A DNA stretch of 34,607 bases, from positions 1 to 34,607 of the forward strand of contig JAAUSZ010000019.1 of the NCBI GenBank assembly GCA_012031875.1, written 5' to 3'. Position 1 is the stretch's first letter. Each line of letters begins with the position of its first letter. Of the stretch, positions 1 to 8,931 are shown one piece after another. This DNA comes from Desulfobacula sp. (GTDB lineage: Bacteria; Desulfobacterota; Desulfobacteria; Desulfobacterales; Desulfobacteraceae). Below the pieces are notes generated by a model. The model saw only the letters and a program-made list of their open reading frames with translations. It was not told the DNA's origin and made no database searches. The position numbers and the translations under genes are program-made.

Positions 1-287
1 GGGTCCCATGTTCCAGACCCCGGAAGAAGCGGCAAGGATGGCCGTGGAAAACGATGTCCATGTCATCAGGGGTATCCAGCCTGGCTGCCGGGCATAAGAC
101 CCTGGTGCCCCAGGTCATTGAGGAATTGAAAAAACAGGGGGCCTCGGATATCAAGGTCGTTGTCGGCGGCATTATCCCGCCGGGAGATTATGAATTTTTG
201 ACAAATGCCGGGGCCTCGGGGATTTTCGGGCCCGGAACCGTGGTCACGGACTGCGCCAACCAGACCCTGAACATCATCGGCGCCTGA
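1..287 (+). CDS. Methylmalonyl-CoA mutase, C-terminal cobalamin-binding end (partial)
   Basis: This is the 3' end of a methylmalonyl-CoA mutase, the adenosylcobalamin enzyme that interconverts methylmalonyl-CoA and succinyl-CoA. The visible part is the end of the B12-binding domain: [18 protein letters not shown], then [23 protein letters not shown] and GIFGPGT, all typical of the C-terminal domain of this family. The first motif is read in frame 2 and the rest in frame 3. One extra base at about position 68 explains the break and is probably a sequencing error. The gene begins before the window. The meaB gene follows 7 bases after the stop, as expected for a mutase and its chaperone. Confidence 0.9.
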   Translation, partial: VPCSRPRKKRQGWPWKTMSMSSGVSSLAAGHKTLVPQVIEELKKQGASDIKVVVGGIIPPGDYEFLTNAGASGIFGPGTVVTDCANQTLNIIGA

Positions 288-294
288 AAACAAA

Positions 295-1286
295 ATGGCC
301 CCCATTGATCCAGACCCCTATGTCCGGGGCATCCTTTCCGGCCACCGGCGCATGATTGCCAAGACCATGACCCTGATTGAAAGCAGCCTCAAAGACCATC
401 AGCAGGTGGCCTTCAGGGTCATGGAAAAATCCTGCCCCATACCGGCAACAGCATCCGCGTCGGCGTCACCGGGGTTCCGGGTGTGGGCAAAAGCACCTTT
501 ATCGAAAACCTGGGTGTCTATCTGGCCGACCAGGGCCACAAGGTGGCGGTCCTGGCCGTGGACCCCTCCAGCCGCCGCTCCGGCGGTTCCATCCTGGGGG
601 ACAAGACCCGGATGGAAAAATTGGCGGCCCATGAAAATGCCTTTATCCGGCCTTCCCCGGCCGGCGACACCCTGGGCGGTGTGGCGGCCAAGACCCGTGA
701 AACCATGCTGGTCTGCGAAGCGGCCGGGTTTGATGTCATCCTGGTGGAGACCGTGGGCGTGGGCCAGTCTGAAACCAGCGTGGCCTCCATGGTGGATTTT
801 TTCCTGGTCCTCATGATCGCCGGGGCCGGTGACGAACTCCAGGGCATCAAAAAAGGGGTCTTGGAAATGGCCGACGGCATCGCCATCAACAAGGCCGACG
901 GGGAGAACCTAACCGCCGTGGAAAAAGCCAAAACGGATCTTGAGACGGCCCTCCATTTTATCCGCCCGGAAACCCCCACCTGGTCTCCCCCGGTCCTGAC
1001 CTGTTCGTCCGTGAATGAGGGCGGCACAAAAAAGGTCTGGGACATGGTCCTGGACCACAACCGGAAATTCAAAGCCACGGGGGAATTCATGCAGCGCCGC
1101 AAACACCAGTCCCTGGATTGGATGTGGACTCTGGTGGAGGCCGGTTTAAGAAAGCGGTTCCACGATAACCAAGCCATCCATGAAAAAATTCCTGCGGTTT
1201 CAAAACAGGTGGAAAACGGGAAAATTTCCCCTTCTGCCGCTGCCGACCTGCTTTTTATCCTATTTGTAAACTGCCGGCGCTTTTAA
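295..1286 (+). CDS. meaB: MeaB-type GTPase, methylmalonyl-CoA mutase chaperone
   Basis: P-loop GTPase of the MeaB/ArgK family, which protects and reloads the adenosylcobalamin cofactor of methylmalonyl-CoA mutase. The Walker A motif is GVPGVGKST, followed by VLAVDPSSRRSGGSILGDKTRM, here written only to name its start and end (VLAVDP and GDKTRM), then VETVGVGQSE and the guanine motif NKADG. The corrected length of about 330 residues is normal for the family. One A is missing from the run at 424-429: the first 44 codons read in frame 1 and the rest in frame 3. It lies directly behind the mutase gene. Its stop codon shares the TTTAAA with the convergent aminotransferase gene, a 4-base overlap. 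Confidence 0.93.
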
Positions 1287-2527
1287 AGGCTGCCAGCCTT
1301 TTGAAACGCAGCCGCCAGGGCCTTGACCGCTTTTTCCAGAATCGGCCGGGGGCAGGCAATATTAAACCGTTCAAAGCCCGCCCCGTTTTTCCCGAACCAG
1401 TCCCCATGGTCCAGGGCGATTTTGGCGTCATCCTCGATGATCTGAATGATGTTTTCAGGTGACAGCCCCAGGGGATTAAAATCCGCCCAGGCCAGATAGG
1501 TCCCTTCCAGGTTAAAAACGGTTAGGCCCGGCAGTTCCTGCTCCAGCGCGGTTTTCAGATAGATGAAATTATCCTGTAAATACAGGAGAAGGTCGTCCAG
1601 CCAGGCTTCCGCCTCATTGTAAGCGGCCTGGGCTGCAATTGCGCCGAAAAGGGTGCCGCTGCCCCGGGGCCCGACCCCCAGGGTTTCAAAATAGATTGAA
1701 AATTCATTGCGAAGGACATCATTGGGAATGATGAGGCCGGACTGCTGCAAGCCTGCCAGGTTAAAGGTCTTGCTGGCCGCATTGGCTGAGATGGAATGGT
1801 CTGCGAATTTTTTAGAGATGCTCTGAAAGCAGACATGCTTATATCCCGGCATGATCAGGTCGCAGTGGATTTCATCGGCAAAGACCAATACATGGTTTTG
1901 GATACAGATTTCCCCGAACCGTTCCAGTTCCTCTTTTGTCCAGACCCGTCCCACCGGGTTATGGGGGCTGCAGAGGATGGCGACCTTGACCCTGGGATCC
2001 CTTGTTTTCTTTTCAAGGTCATCAAAATTCATCTCATAGCGGCCGTTCACTATTTTCAATGGATTTTCCAGAATAGTCCGGCCGTTTCCAATGATGGACT
2101 GGGCAAAGGGATAATAGACCGGGGTCTGGATGAGGATCTTGTCTCCGGGTTTTGAAAACCGCTGGATCAAATAATTGGTGGCCGGGACAATCCCCGGGCT
2201 TGCCAGGATCCAGTCTTTTTTGATATCCCACTGGTGCCGCCGCAAAAACCAGGATATCAGGGCCTCATCATAGGCCGGATCAGGGATGGTATACCCGTAC
2301 ACCTGGTGGGCCAGACGCTTTTCCATGGCATGCCGGACCGGGGTCGGGCATTTGAAATCCATGTCCGCCACCCACAAGGGCAAAAGGTCTTCCCTGCCTT
2401 TCCCGAATTTTGTGCACAAGACCTTGGGTTCCCACTTCATTGACCCGGTATTCTTCCGGTCAATGACCTCATTAAAATCCCAATCTTTTTCAAATTTCAT
2501 CTTTTTTCCCGTATTCATTACATCCAT
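1283..2527 (-). CDS. MalY/PatB-type cystathionine beta-lyase (PLP aminotransferase fold)
   Basis: Class I/II PLP enzyme of the MalY/PatB group, which cleaves C-S bonds in cystathionine, cysteine and related substrates to give pyruvate, ammonia and a thiol or sulfide. Seen: LWVADMDF near the start, ILCSPHNPVGRVW (around 185-197), the PLP-contacting Asp in FADEIHCDL (D218), the Schiff-base lysine in ASKTFNLAG (K253) and the carboxylate-binding Arg in FNIACPR near the end. The start is uncertain: Met codons lie at 2527, 2518 and 2500, and homologues usually begin near MKFEKDWDF (2500). It lies about 60 bases behind the oxidoreductase gene on the same strand, so the two probably form an operon for amino-acid breakdown. 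Confidence 0.88.
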   Translation of the reverse strand: MDVMNTGKKMKFEKDWDFNEVIDRKNTGSMKWEPKVLCTKFGKGREDLLPLWVADMDFKCPTPVRHAMEKRLAHQVYGYTIPDPAYDEALISWFLRRHQWDIKKDWILASPGIVPATNYLIQRFSKPGDKILIQTPVYYPFAQSIIGNGRTILENPLKIVNGRYEMNFDDLEKKTRDPRVKVAILCSPHNPVGRVWTKEELERFGEICIQNHVLVFADEIHCDLIMPGYKHVCFQSISKKFADHSISANAASKTFNLAGLQQSGLIIPNDVLRNEFSIYFETLGVGPRGSGTLFGAIAAQAAYNEAEAWLDDLLLYLQDNFIYLKTALEQELPGLTVFNLEGTYLAWADFNPLGLSPENIIQIIEDDAKIALDHGDWFGKNGAGFERFNIACPRPILEKAVKALAAAFQKAGSL

Positions 2528-2586
2528 TCCCGATTGTATTGTCTCATTCGTTTTAAATCGATACGCCCGAGCCGATATCCCTGGTT

Positions 2587-3838
2587 TTACCTGAACCGGT
2601 CTATCCCAAAGGGCCTGATATTGATCTCCGGTTCCCGGCCATAAATCATATCACAAATGATTTTTCCCGTTCCCGGTGCCAGTGTCAGCCCCAGCATCCC
2701 ATGGCCCGTGGCGATCATGAGATTTTCATGGGAGGGGGCCCTGTCGATGACGGGCAGGTCGTCATAGGTCATGGGCCGCAGGCCCGTCCACTCTTCAATC
2801 ACCGGATGGCCCAGGGGTTCCCTTAAAAAGGCGGAGGCGCCGGAAACAAGATTTGAAAGCCGCTTTGGGCTTAAAACATCATTGTACCCTGAAAATTCCA
2901 TGGTCCCTCCCAGCCGGTAACCGCTTTTCCATGGGGTGACCACCATGTTTTTTTCATAGAGGGAGAGAGGATGGGAGGGGCAGGCCCCGGGTCTTTCCAT
3001 GGTGATGCTGTAGCCCTTTCCCGGCAGAACCGGCAGGTTTAATTTTAATTGCCGCAGCGTAAGCGGGGTCCAGGCCCCGGCGGCCATGACAAAAAAATCC
3101 GCCTTAAAGCGGCCTTTGACGGTATTCACACCCTTCAGGGAATTGCCCTGGATGTCAAAGTCGATTAAACTGCTGTGTTCTTCAATGATCAGCCCTTTTT
3201 GGCTCAACTGTTTCCGCCAGGAATCCATGAGCATATCCGGCCTGAGATGCCAGTCTGACCGGTTGAGCCAGCCTCCTGCAATATCATCGCAAAGGGCAGG
3301 CTCCAGCTCCAAAAGATCTTTTTTCTCTATTTTTTCGGCGCCCATGTGATAGGCATCCAGAAATGCACTGGTGGCCTGATAGGCTTCAAAATTTTTTTTG
3401 TTTTTAAATACCGTCAGCATGCCCTTTTTTTCAAAATCGCAGCTCATTCCGTCCAGGGAGAGCAAGGAATCAAACAGACCCATGGAATAATTCAGGATTT
3501 CATATTTTCCCCGGGCCGCCGTCAGCTTATGGGCTTTTGTGCATTTCAGAGCAAATTTCAGCAGCCACAGCATCTGACTGATATCCAGGGAGGGCTTGAT
3601 ATAAAGGGGAGAGGTCCGCTTCAGGGTTCTTGCCATCTCATGGCCGACCGTACCCGGGGAACATAAGGGGATGACGTCGCTGAAGCAGAGCAGGCCACAG
3701 TTTCCATGGGAGGCCCCGTTCCCGACGGGACCCTTGTCAATCATCCTGACACCGGCCCCGCTCTCCAGCAGATAATGTGCACAGGCAAGACCAATGACCC
3801 CCCCCGCCGATGATAATGACTTCTGTATTAGATTTCAC
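2587..3838 (-). CDS. FAD-dependent amino-acid oxidoreductase (DadA/DAO family)
   Basis: Flavoprotein of the D-amino-acid dehydrogenase / glycine oxidase family, which oxidises amines or D-amino acids. The N-terminal dinucleotide-binding stretch reads EVIIIGGG then VIGLACAHYLLESGAGV after correction. NGASHGNCGLL and the C-terminal GHGMLGLTLAPGTGK and IDRAPS segments are typical of DadA-like proteins. The C run at 3798-3805 (8 bases, a G run in the gene) has one base too many and splits the gene. With it corrected the protein has about 416 residues, normal for DadA. The chosen start is GTG at 3838, preceded by AGGAA on the minus strand. It is divergent from the GntR regulator. The substrate cannot be told from sequence. 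Confidence 0.85.
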
Positions 3839-3849
3839 TGCTTTTTTCC

Positions 3850-3863
3850 TTTTACCGGTAAAA
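3850..3863. promoter_or_regulatory. Perfect 14-base palindrome upstream of the DadA-like gene
   Basis: TTTTACCGGTAAAA is a perfect palindrome lying 12 bases before the GTG start of the oxidoreductase gene and inside the divergent region shared with the GntR gene. It has the shape of an operator for a dimeric regulator. That the neighbouring GntR protein binds it is inference only. Confidence 0.4.
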
Positions 3864-3921
3864 ATTAAAAAACCAGGCGCAAGAGTAAGACTGTTTTTCA
3901 AAGAATTCAACGGAAAAATGA

Positions 3922-3956
3922 TTGACAAGCATAAATGGATGGACTTATGTATACAT
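3922..3956 (+). promoter_or_regulatory. Candidate promoter and TGTATACA operator of the GntR gene
   Basis: A consensus -35 hexamer TTGACA (3922-3927) is followed by the perfect palindrome ATGTATACAT (3947-3956) at roughly -10 spacing. TGTATACA-type palindromes are common operators of GntR/FCD regulators, so this may be the autoregulatory site. The match to a -10 hexamer is poor, so the promoter call is tentative. Confidence 0.4.
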
Positions 3957-3991
3957 CAATGTTTTTATGGGATTTTTATCGGGAGATTGAA

Positions 3992-4652
3992 ATGGCAAAG
4001 AAAAATCTGGAAGAGTTTGCATATAAATCCATCATTAAATTGATCCTTGAAAACCATTTTAAACCAGGGGATTTCCTTCTGGAAACGGAACTGTCGGATT
4101 CGCTTAAACTGAGCAGGACACCGGTCCGGACCGCCCTGGGGCAACTGGTGGCCGAGGGGTTTTTAGACAAAAAGAAAAAAAAGGAGCTGTTTTATCCCTT
4201 CCCCCAGCCCCCAGGACGCCAGGCATGTTTTTTATGCCAGGGAACATATCGAGGGCCTTACGGCTGCATCTGCCGCACGGTATGCCACAGCCGAGGACAT
4301 CGAATACCTGTACGGCCTGGTTGAAAAAGAAAAAAATGTGGAAAATCCGGGAACCCGGGAAGCCAAGATCGCCTATCTGACGATCAATGAAAATTTTCAT
4401 CTGGGCATTGCCAGGATCTGTCTGAATAAATACCTGGAGCAGTATTGCCGCCACAGCTTCTGGCGGTCGCACACCTATATTTTCTTTTTTGACCGGTACT
4501 ATTCGGGAGTGGATTCAAGCGGTCAGAAAACAAGCCCCAGGCAGCATATTGAGATTGCAAAGGCCATTGAAGACCGGGACGAAAAAAAGGCAAAGGACTT
4601 TATGAAACAACACATTCGAACGACATTTGAACAGTTGTTTGTAAAATTATAG
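3992..4652 (+). CDS. GntR-family transcriptional regulator, FCD type
   Basis: A winged-helix GntR domain occupies the N-terminal 70 residues (KPGDFLLETELSDSLKLSRTPVRTALGQLVAEGFL is its core; SRTPVRTAL is the recognition-helix signature). An all-helical FCD ligand domain follows, with EHIEGLTAASAARYA, NENFHLGIARI (Asn/His metal- or ligand-site region) and QHIEIAKAIEDRD. The A run at 4175-4182 has one base too many and breaks the frame between the domains; corrected length is 219 residues, normal for the family. I chose ATG 3992 because GGGAG stands 6 bases before it and because a longer start at 3935 would place the TGTATACA operator inside the gene. It probably controls the flanking amino-acid genes, sensing an amino acid or its product (inference). 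Confidence 0.85.
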
Positions 4653-4730
4653 ACCTCATCCGGCCGTTGGGGCCTATGGAAATTCCCCTTACCGGCAGGG
4701 ATGCATTAAACACACAAAAGAGGAGAAAAA

Positions 4731-5906
4731 ATGAAAATTCTTGTTCTGGGCGGTTCCGGTACACAGGGAAGAACAGCCATCCATGACCTGGCCGGGGATC
4801 AAAACATCAGCCGGGTCATCTGTGCAGATATCTGCTTTGATGAATTGGAGAAAATCAGGCCTTTTACGGACATGGGCAAAGTTGACACCGTCACGGTGGA
4901 TGCCAGAAATAAGGAAGCCCTGGTGGACCTTTACCGGAAAGTGGATGTGGTCATTGACCTTCTGCCCAAGGATTTCAAGAAGTTTGTCAACCAGGCGGCC
5001 CTGGAGACCGGGGTCTCTGTGGTCAATACCAATTATGCCCATGATCCCGGAGACCTTGACGCAAAGGCCAAAAAGGCCGGCATTGCCATCATGCCGGAAT
5101 GCGGCCTTGATCCGGGAATCGACCTGGTGATCTATGGGGACGCCAAAAACAGGTTTGATGAAATCCATGTCATTAATTCCTATTGCGGTGGATTCCCGGA
5201 AAAGAAGGCCTGCACAAACCCCTTGAATTATAAGGTGTCATGGATATGGAAAGGGGTTTTAAGTTCAACCATGAGGGATGCCAGAATCATTAAGGATAAA
5301 AAAATCATTGAAATTCCGGCAATGAACCAGCATGATGAAGCCCATATCCATGCGGTTGATTTTCCGGGCCTGGGGGAGCTTGAGGCCATTCCCAACGGAG
5401 ATGCCGTCTATTTTACGGACCTCATGGGATTGACCGGCACCATCCGGGAGACCGGCCGCTATTCATTGCGGTGGCCGGGCTGGAGCGCCTTCTGGCGGCC
5501 GTTAAAACAATTGGGGTTTCTGGGTGAGGCCCCGGTTAAAGGCCTTGCCTGTCCTGTCACGCCCGTGGAGTTTCTGGACAAGCTTCTGGGGCCGCAACTG
5601 GAATATGAAAAGGATGAAAAAGATTTGACCGTTATGATCAATATTTTTGAAGGCATCAAAGATCGGAAAAAAATGAGATTCACCAGCACCATGCTGATTG
5701 AGAGAGATCTTGATACCGGGATCCTTGCCATGAGCAAAGGGGTGGGGTACACCGCCGCCATTGTGGCCCGGATGATCGCCCAAGGGGATATCAAGGAAAA
5801 GGGGGTCCTTTCGCCCATAAAACACATCCCGGTTCAAAAATTCATGGACAGCCTTAAACAAAGAGGCATTCAGATAAAAGAAGAAATGACCGTTCTGGAG
5901 GAATAA
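4731..5906 (+). CDS. Saccharopine dehydrogenase family NAD(P)-dependent oxidoreductase
   Basis: Rossmann-fold dehydrogenase of the saccharopine dehydrogenase / lysine 6-dehydrogenase / carboxynorspermidine dehydrogenase group. The nucleotide-binding loop is VLGGSGTQGR (residues 5-14). VDVVIDLLP, NTNYAHDPG and PECGLDPGID, followed by GGFPEKKACTNPLNYKVSW, are typical of the family. Its 391 residues are normal for the lysine-6-dehydrogenase type. It has a strong ribosome site (GAGGAG, 7 bases before ATG) and stands between the GntR gene and the ABC transporter, 48 bases before the binding-protein gene, probably in one transcript with it. Together with the C-S lyase and the D-cysteine-type enzyme this suggests amino-acid dehydrogenation or imine reduction, but the substrate is unknown. 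Confidence 0.83.
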   Translation: MKILVLGGSGTQGRTAIHDLAGDQNISRVICADICFDELEKIRPFTDMGKVDTVTVDARNKEALVDLYRKVDVVIDLLPKDFKKFVNQAALETGVSVVNTNYAHDPGDLDAKAKKAGIAIMPECGLDPGIDLVIYGDAKNRFDEIHVINSYCGGFPEKKACTNPLNYKVSWIWKGVLSSTMRDARIIKDKKIIEIPAMNQHDEAHIHAVDFPGLGELEAIPNGDAVYFTDLMGLTGTIRETGRYSLRWPGWSAFWRPLKQLGFLGEAPVKGLACPVTPVEFLDKLLGPQLEYEKDEKDLTVMINIFEGIKDRKKMRFTSTMLIERDLDTGILAMSKGVGYTAAIVARMIAQGDIKEKGVLSPIKHIPVQKFMDSLKQRGIQIKEEMTVLEE

Positions 5907-5954
5907 ACAAAGCAGTTGGTTGATTGTTAATCACTATTATAAAAAGGAGAAAAA

Positions 5955-6761
5955 ATGAAACTGAAGAAACTTTTATCCACTTTTTTTGCCCTGTCTCTGG
6001 TCCTGTTTGTGACGGGAACCGGCTTTGCCGAGACACTCACCGATATCGTGAACCGGGGTGAATTGAGGGTGGCGGTTCAATCCGGGTCCGCCCCCTATGC
6101 CTTTGTTGACAAAAACGGGCAACAGGCAGGCTCCATGATTGATTTTGCAAAGGGTATGGCCGAGGAAATGGGCGTAAAGCTGGTCATCCTGGATTTTGAC
6201 TGGGATGGCCTTATCCCTGCGCTTTTGTCCGGGAAGGCCGATATCCTGGCAGCCGATATGACGCCCACATTGAAACGGGCCCTGAAAATTTCCTTTGCCG
6301 ACCCCTGGATCTATGTCCAGCCCTGTATTTTCACCAAAACCGGCGCGAGTTTTCAAACCCTTGAAGATGTGAACAAACCCGAAGTCACTGTGGGGGTTCT
6401 CCTGGGCTCCACCGGGGAAACCATTGCCAAACAATACCTGCCCAAGGCAACCATCAAATCCTATAAGGGCGGCGGCAGAATGATCGTCCAGGCCCTGATT
6501 GCCGGCCATGTGGATGCCGGGGTCAACGATGATCTGGCGGTTCTCACGGTGCTTCCGGATTTCCCGCCCAATTCCATCCGTCTTCTGGACAAACGCCTGG
6601 GCCAGGGCAAGGATTCCCTTTCCTTTGCCGTCCGCCATGAGTCCGTAAACCTCTGGCAGTGGATCAACCTTTATTTTGAAACCATCCGTGAAAACGGCAC
6701 CTATGATAAGAATATCAATTACTGGCTGAAAGGTGTTGACTGGAAAAAGATCATTGATTGA
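5955..6761 (+). CDS. Polar amino-acid ABC transporter, periplasmic binding protein
   Basis: Family 3 solute-binding protein (HisJ/GlnH/FliY type). Residues 1-25 are a signal peptide ending in GFAE. The mature protein starts LTDIVNRGELRVAVQSGSAP, with the typical GLIPALLSGKADILAADMTPT region and VGVLLGSTGET of the second lobe. Its 268 residues are normal for the family. AAGGAG lies 6 bases before the ATG. It delivers the ligand to the two permeases encoded next. The neighbours (D-cysteine-desulfhydrase-like enzyme and MalY-type lyase) point to cystine or another sulfur amino acid as ligand, but the sequence does not prove this. Confidence 0.9.
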   Translation: MKLKKLLSTFFALSLVLFVTGTGFAETLTDIVNRGELRVAVQSGSAPYAFVDKNGQQAGSMIDFAKGMAEEMGVKLVILDFDWDGLIPALLSGKADILAADMTPTLKRALKISFADPWIYVQPCIFTKTGASFQTLEDVNKPEVTVGVLLGSTGETIAKQYLPKATIKSYKGGGRMIVQALIAGHVDAGVNDDLAVLTVLPDFPPNSIRLLDKRLGQGKDSLSFAVRHESVNLWQWINLYFETIRENGTYDKNINYWLKGVDWKKIID

Positions 6762-6791
6762 TCCTTATCACGCGATAAATTAAATCAACAA

Positions 6792-6822
6792 GGGTTGTGC
6801 GTTTCCATGAAATGCACAACCC
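6792..6822 (+). promoter_or_regulatory. Strong intercistronic hairpin between binding-protein and permease genes
   Basis: GGGTTGTGCGTTTC (6792-6805) pairs with GAAATGCACAACCC (6809-6822) around a CAT loop, a 14-bp stem with one G-U pair. No T run follows, so it is not a classical terminator. Such hairpins after binding-protein genes commonly protect the upstream mRNA and lower expression of the permeases. That role here is inferred from position. Confidence 0.65.
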
Positions 6823-6843
6823 CTCAACAAAACGGACGGTTTT

Positions 6844-7512
6844 ATGCTGGCTGATTTTAACCTGAGAGTCATCCTGGAATATCTGCCCCTGTTTTTAACC
6901 GGGCTGAGATCCACTTTTTTCATTTCCATCGTATCCATCGGCCTTGCCATTGCAACCGGAATCCTTGCCTGCGCCTGCCGGATTTCCGGTATCCGGCTGA
7001 TCAAATATCCGGCCATTGCCTATATAGAGATTGTCCGGTCCACACCGCTCCTGGTCCAGATTTATTTTCTGTATTTCGGGTTGCCCACCCTTGGGATCAG
7101 GGTTCCTGAAATCCAGACCGGCATCCTGGCCCTGATGCTCAATTCCGGGGCCTATATTGCGGAGATTATCCGGGCCGGGATCAATTCCGTGGAACCGGGA
7201 CAGATTGAGGCCGGGGTGTCATCGGGCCTGAATTATGTCCAGAGGATGCGGTTCATTATCCTGCCTCAGGCCCTGGGCGTGACCGTGCCCCCGCTTCTGG
7301 GACAGGCCATTGTCCTGGTGAAGGATTCGGCCCTGCTTTCCCTGATTTCCGTGGCGGAACTGACCCGGGCCGGGCAGACCCTTACCTCTGAACGGTTCAT
7401 GCCGTCGGAAGCCTTTTTTACCGTGGCCTTCTTTTATATGTGCATTTATTTCTGTCTCAAGGCCCTGGCCGACTGGTCCCAGCGGAAACTCATTTTCAGG
7501 GAGGTCTACTGA
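6844..7512 (+). CDS. Amino-acid ABC transporter permease (HisM/GlnP type), first subunit
   Basis: Inner-membrane permease of 222 residues with about five hydrophobic segments. The N-terminal region includes TGLRSTFFISIVSIGLAIATGI, and EIVRSTPLLVQIYFLYFGLP carries the family motif (VRSTPLLVQ). The coupling loop that contacts the ATPase contains EAGVSSGLNYVQRMRFIILPQAL (EAA-type loop, key residues EAG and ILPQA). It is a member of the three-TIGR polar amino-acid permease family. The stop overlaps the start of the second permease by one base (TGATG), so the two are translationally coupled and probably form a heterodimer. Confidence 0.9.
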   Translation: MLADFNLRVILEYLPLFLTGLRSTFFISIVSIGLAIATGILACACRISGIRLIKYPAIAYIEIVRSTPLLVQIYFLYFGLPTLGIRVPEIQTGILALMLNSGAYIAEIIRAGINSVEPGQIEAGVSSGLNYVQRMRFIILPQALGVTVPPLLGQAIVLVKDSALLSLISVAELTRAGQTLTSERFMPSEAFFTVAFFYMCIYFCLKALADWSQRKLIFREVY

Positions 7513-8165
7513 TGACGGCATTTTATTTTGACCGGCTTGTGGAGATCTTTCCCTTTTTCTTAAAAGGCTTGTGGATGACCAGCAAAGTCGCCTTTATCAG
7601 CCTTGTCACCTGTACCCTGCTGGGGTTTGTCCTGGGCATTTTCAGGTCGGGCAAAAATAAGATTTTCAAACGGATCATCGGTGTCTATGTCGCGTTTATC
7701 CGGGGTACGCCCTTTGTGGTCCAGGTGTTTATCATCTTCTTTATTCTGCCTGAATGGGGGTTGCAGTTAACAGCGTTTCCGGCTGCGCTTCTGGCCATGG
7801 GCATCATGGGCTCGGCCTTTATCTGCGAAATTGTGGCCGGCGGAATTTCCTCCATACCCAAGGGTCAGTGGGAAGCTGCCGCGTCCTCGGGCCTGAGCCT
7901 GATCCAGCAATTGAAATGGGTCATCCTTCCCCAGGCCATGAAGGTCATCCTGCCGCCGCTGGTGGGGCAGTATGTCCTTTTGATCAAAGATACCTCGGTG
8001 GTGTCCGTCATCGGGGTGATGGAACTGACCCGGGTCGGGTGGGTGACCGTTGTCAGGATACCCGAGGGCCTCATGGTGTTCTCACTGGTCGGTGCGCTTT
8101 ATTTTGTCATTTCATATCCCCTGATCCTGCTGTCCAACTATCTTGAACAAAAGATGGCGGTTTAA
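7512..8165 (+). CDS. Amino-acid ABC transporter permease, second subunit
   Basis: Second permease of the polar amino-acid transporter, 217 residues. It has VAFIRGTPFVVQVFIIFFILP and the coupling loop EAAASSGLSLIQQLKWVILPQAM (key residues EAAASSG and ILPQAM). The family signature and the membrane topology match its upstream partner. I chose the ATG at 7512 because it overlaps the stop of the first permease as TGATG; a longer upstream reading would sit inside that gene. The E. coli cystine transporter uses one permease, so the two-permease arrangement here is a difference from that model. Confidence 0.9.
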   Translation: MTAFYFDRLVEIFPFFLKGLWMTSKVAFISLVTCTLLGFVLGIFRSGKNKIFKRIIGVYVAFIRGTPFVVQVFIIFFILPEWGLQLTAFPAALLAMGIMGSAFICEIVAGGISSIPKGQWEAAASSGLSLIQQLKWVILPQAMKVILPPLVGQYVLLIKDTSVVSVIGVMELTRVGWVTVVRIPEGLMVFSLVGALYFVISYPLILLSNYLEQKMAV

Positions 8166-8181
8166 TAAAAGGAAATTCCCC

Positions 8182-8918
8182 ATGGAAAACATAATAGAAT
8201 TTAAAAATGTGAACAAATGGTTTGGCAAACTCCATGTGCTGAAGGACATCAACCTTCAGATTCCCAAGGGAGAAATCCTGGTCATCTGCGGGCCCAGCGG
8301 CTCAGGCAAATCAACCTTGATCCGGTGCATCAACCGGCTTGAAGATATCCAGAAAGGCGAAATCATCGTCAACAGCATTCCTGTGCATGATAAATCTGCA
8401 AGCCTGACCCGGTTGAGAGCAGACATCGGCTTTGTCTTCCAGCAGTTCCATCTCTACCCCCACATGACGGTTCTGCAAAATATCATGCTGGCCCCTGTGC
8501 AGGTCAAAAAAATGGACAAGGCCAGGGCGGAAAAAATCGCCATGGAAAAACTGGACCGGGTGGGGCTGGCCGAAAAGTCGGGCGCTATCCGGCGCAACTG
8601 TCGGGCGGGCAGCAGCAGCGGGTGGCCATTGCCAGGGGGCTTGCCATGTCCCCGGAAATCATGCTGTTTGATGAGCCCACATCGGCCCTGGACCCTGAAA
8701 TGATCGGGGAAGTCCTCGATGTCATGGTCAACCTGGTATCCGAGGGGATGACCATGTGTGTGGTCACCCATGAAATGGGGTTTGCCAAAAAAGTGGCCCA
8801 CCGCGTACTGTTCATGGATGAAGGCAAGATCATCGAAACCGGCACGCCGTCGGATTTTTTCGACCATCCCAAAACAGACCGGGCCGCCAGTTTTATCAGT
8901 ATGATATTGACCCATTAA
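8182..8918 (+). CDS. Amino-acid ABC transporter ATP-binding protein (GlnQ/HisP type)
   Basis: ATPase subunit energising the preceding permeases. Walker A is GPSGSGKST, the Q-loop is [12 protein letters not shown], the signature LSGGQQQR, Walker [12 protein letters not shown] and the switch histidine VVTHEM. The signature and Walker B come out in a second frame because one G is missing from the run at 8580-8582. With that base restored the protein has 245 residues, normal for the family. I chose ATG 8182 (MENIIEF), which has AAAGGA before it and matches the usual N-terminus. It is 13 bases before the PLP-enzyme gene, so the operon continues. Confidence 0.92.
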
Positions 8919-8931
8919 TCAAAGGATTTCC

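Noticed and set aside
4175-4182. Programmed frameshifting at the A8 run in the GntR gene
   Set aside because: The site is slippery, but many other genes show the same kind of break at unrelated homopolymers and GntR regulators are not known to use it; error is the simpler reading.
3737-4652. Broken oxidoreductase and GntR genes as pseudogenes
   Set aside because: Each needs only one base changed in an 8-base homopolymer to give a full-length normal protein, as with other genes in the window.
5973-6638. Long minus-strand readings opposite the binding protein, mutase, kinase and efflux genes
   Set aside because: They mirror genes with clear family motifs, have no ribosome sites or recognisable domains, and are expected in GC-rich coding DNA.
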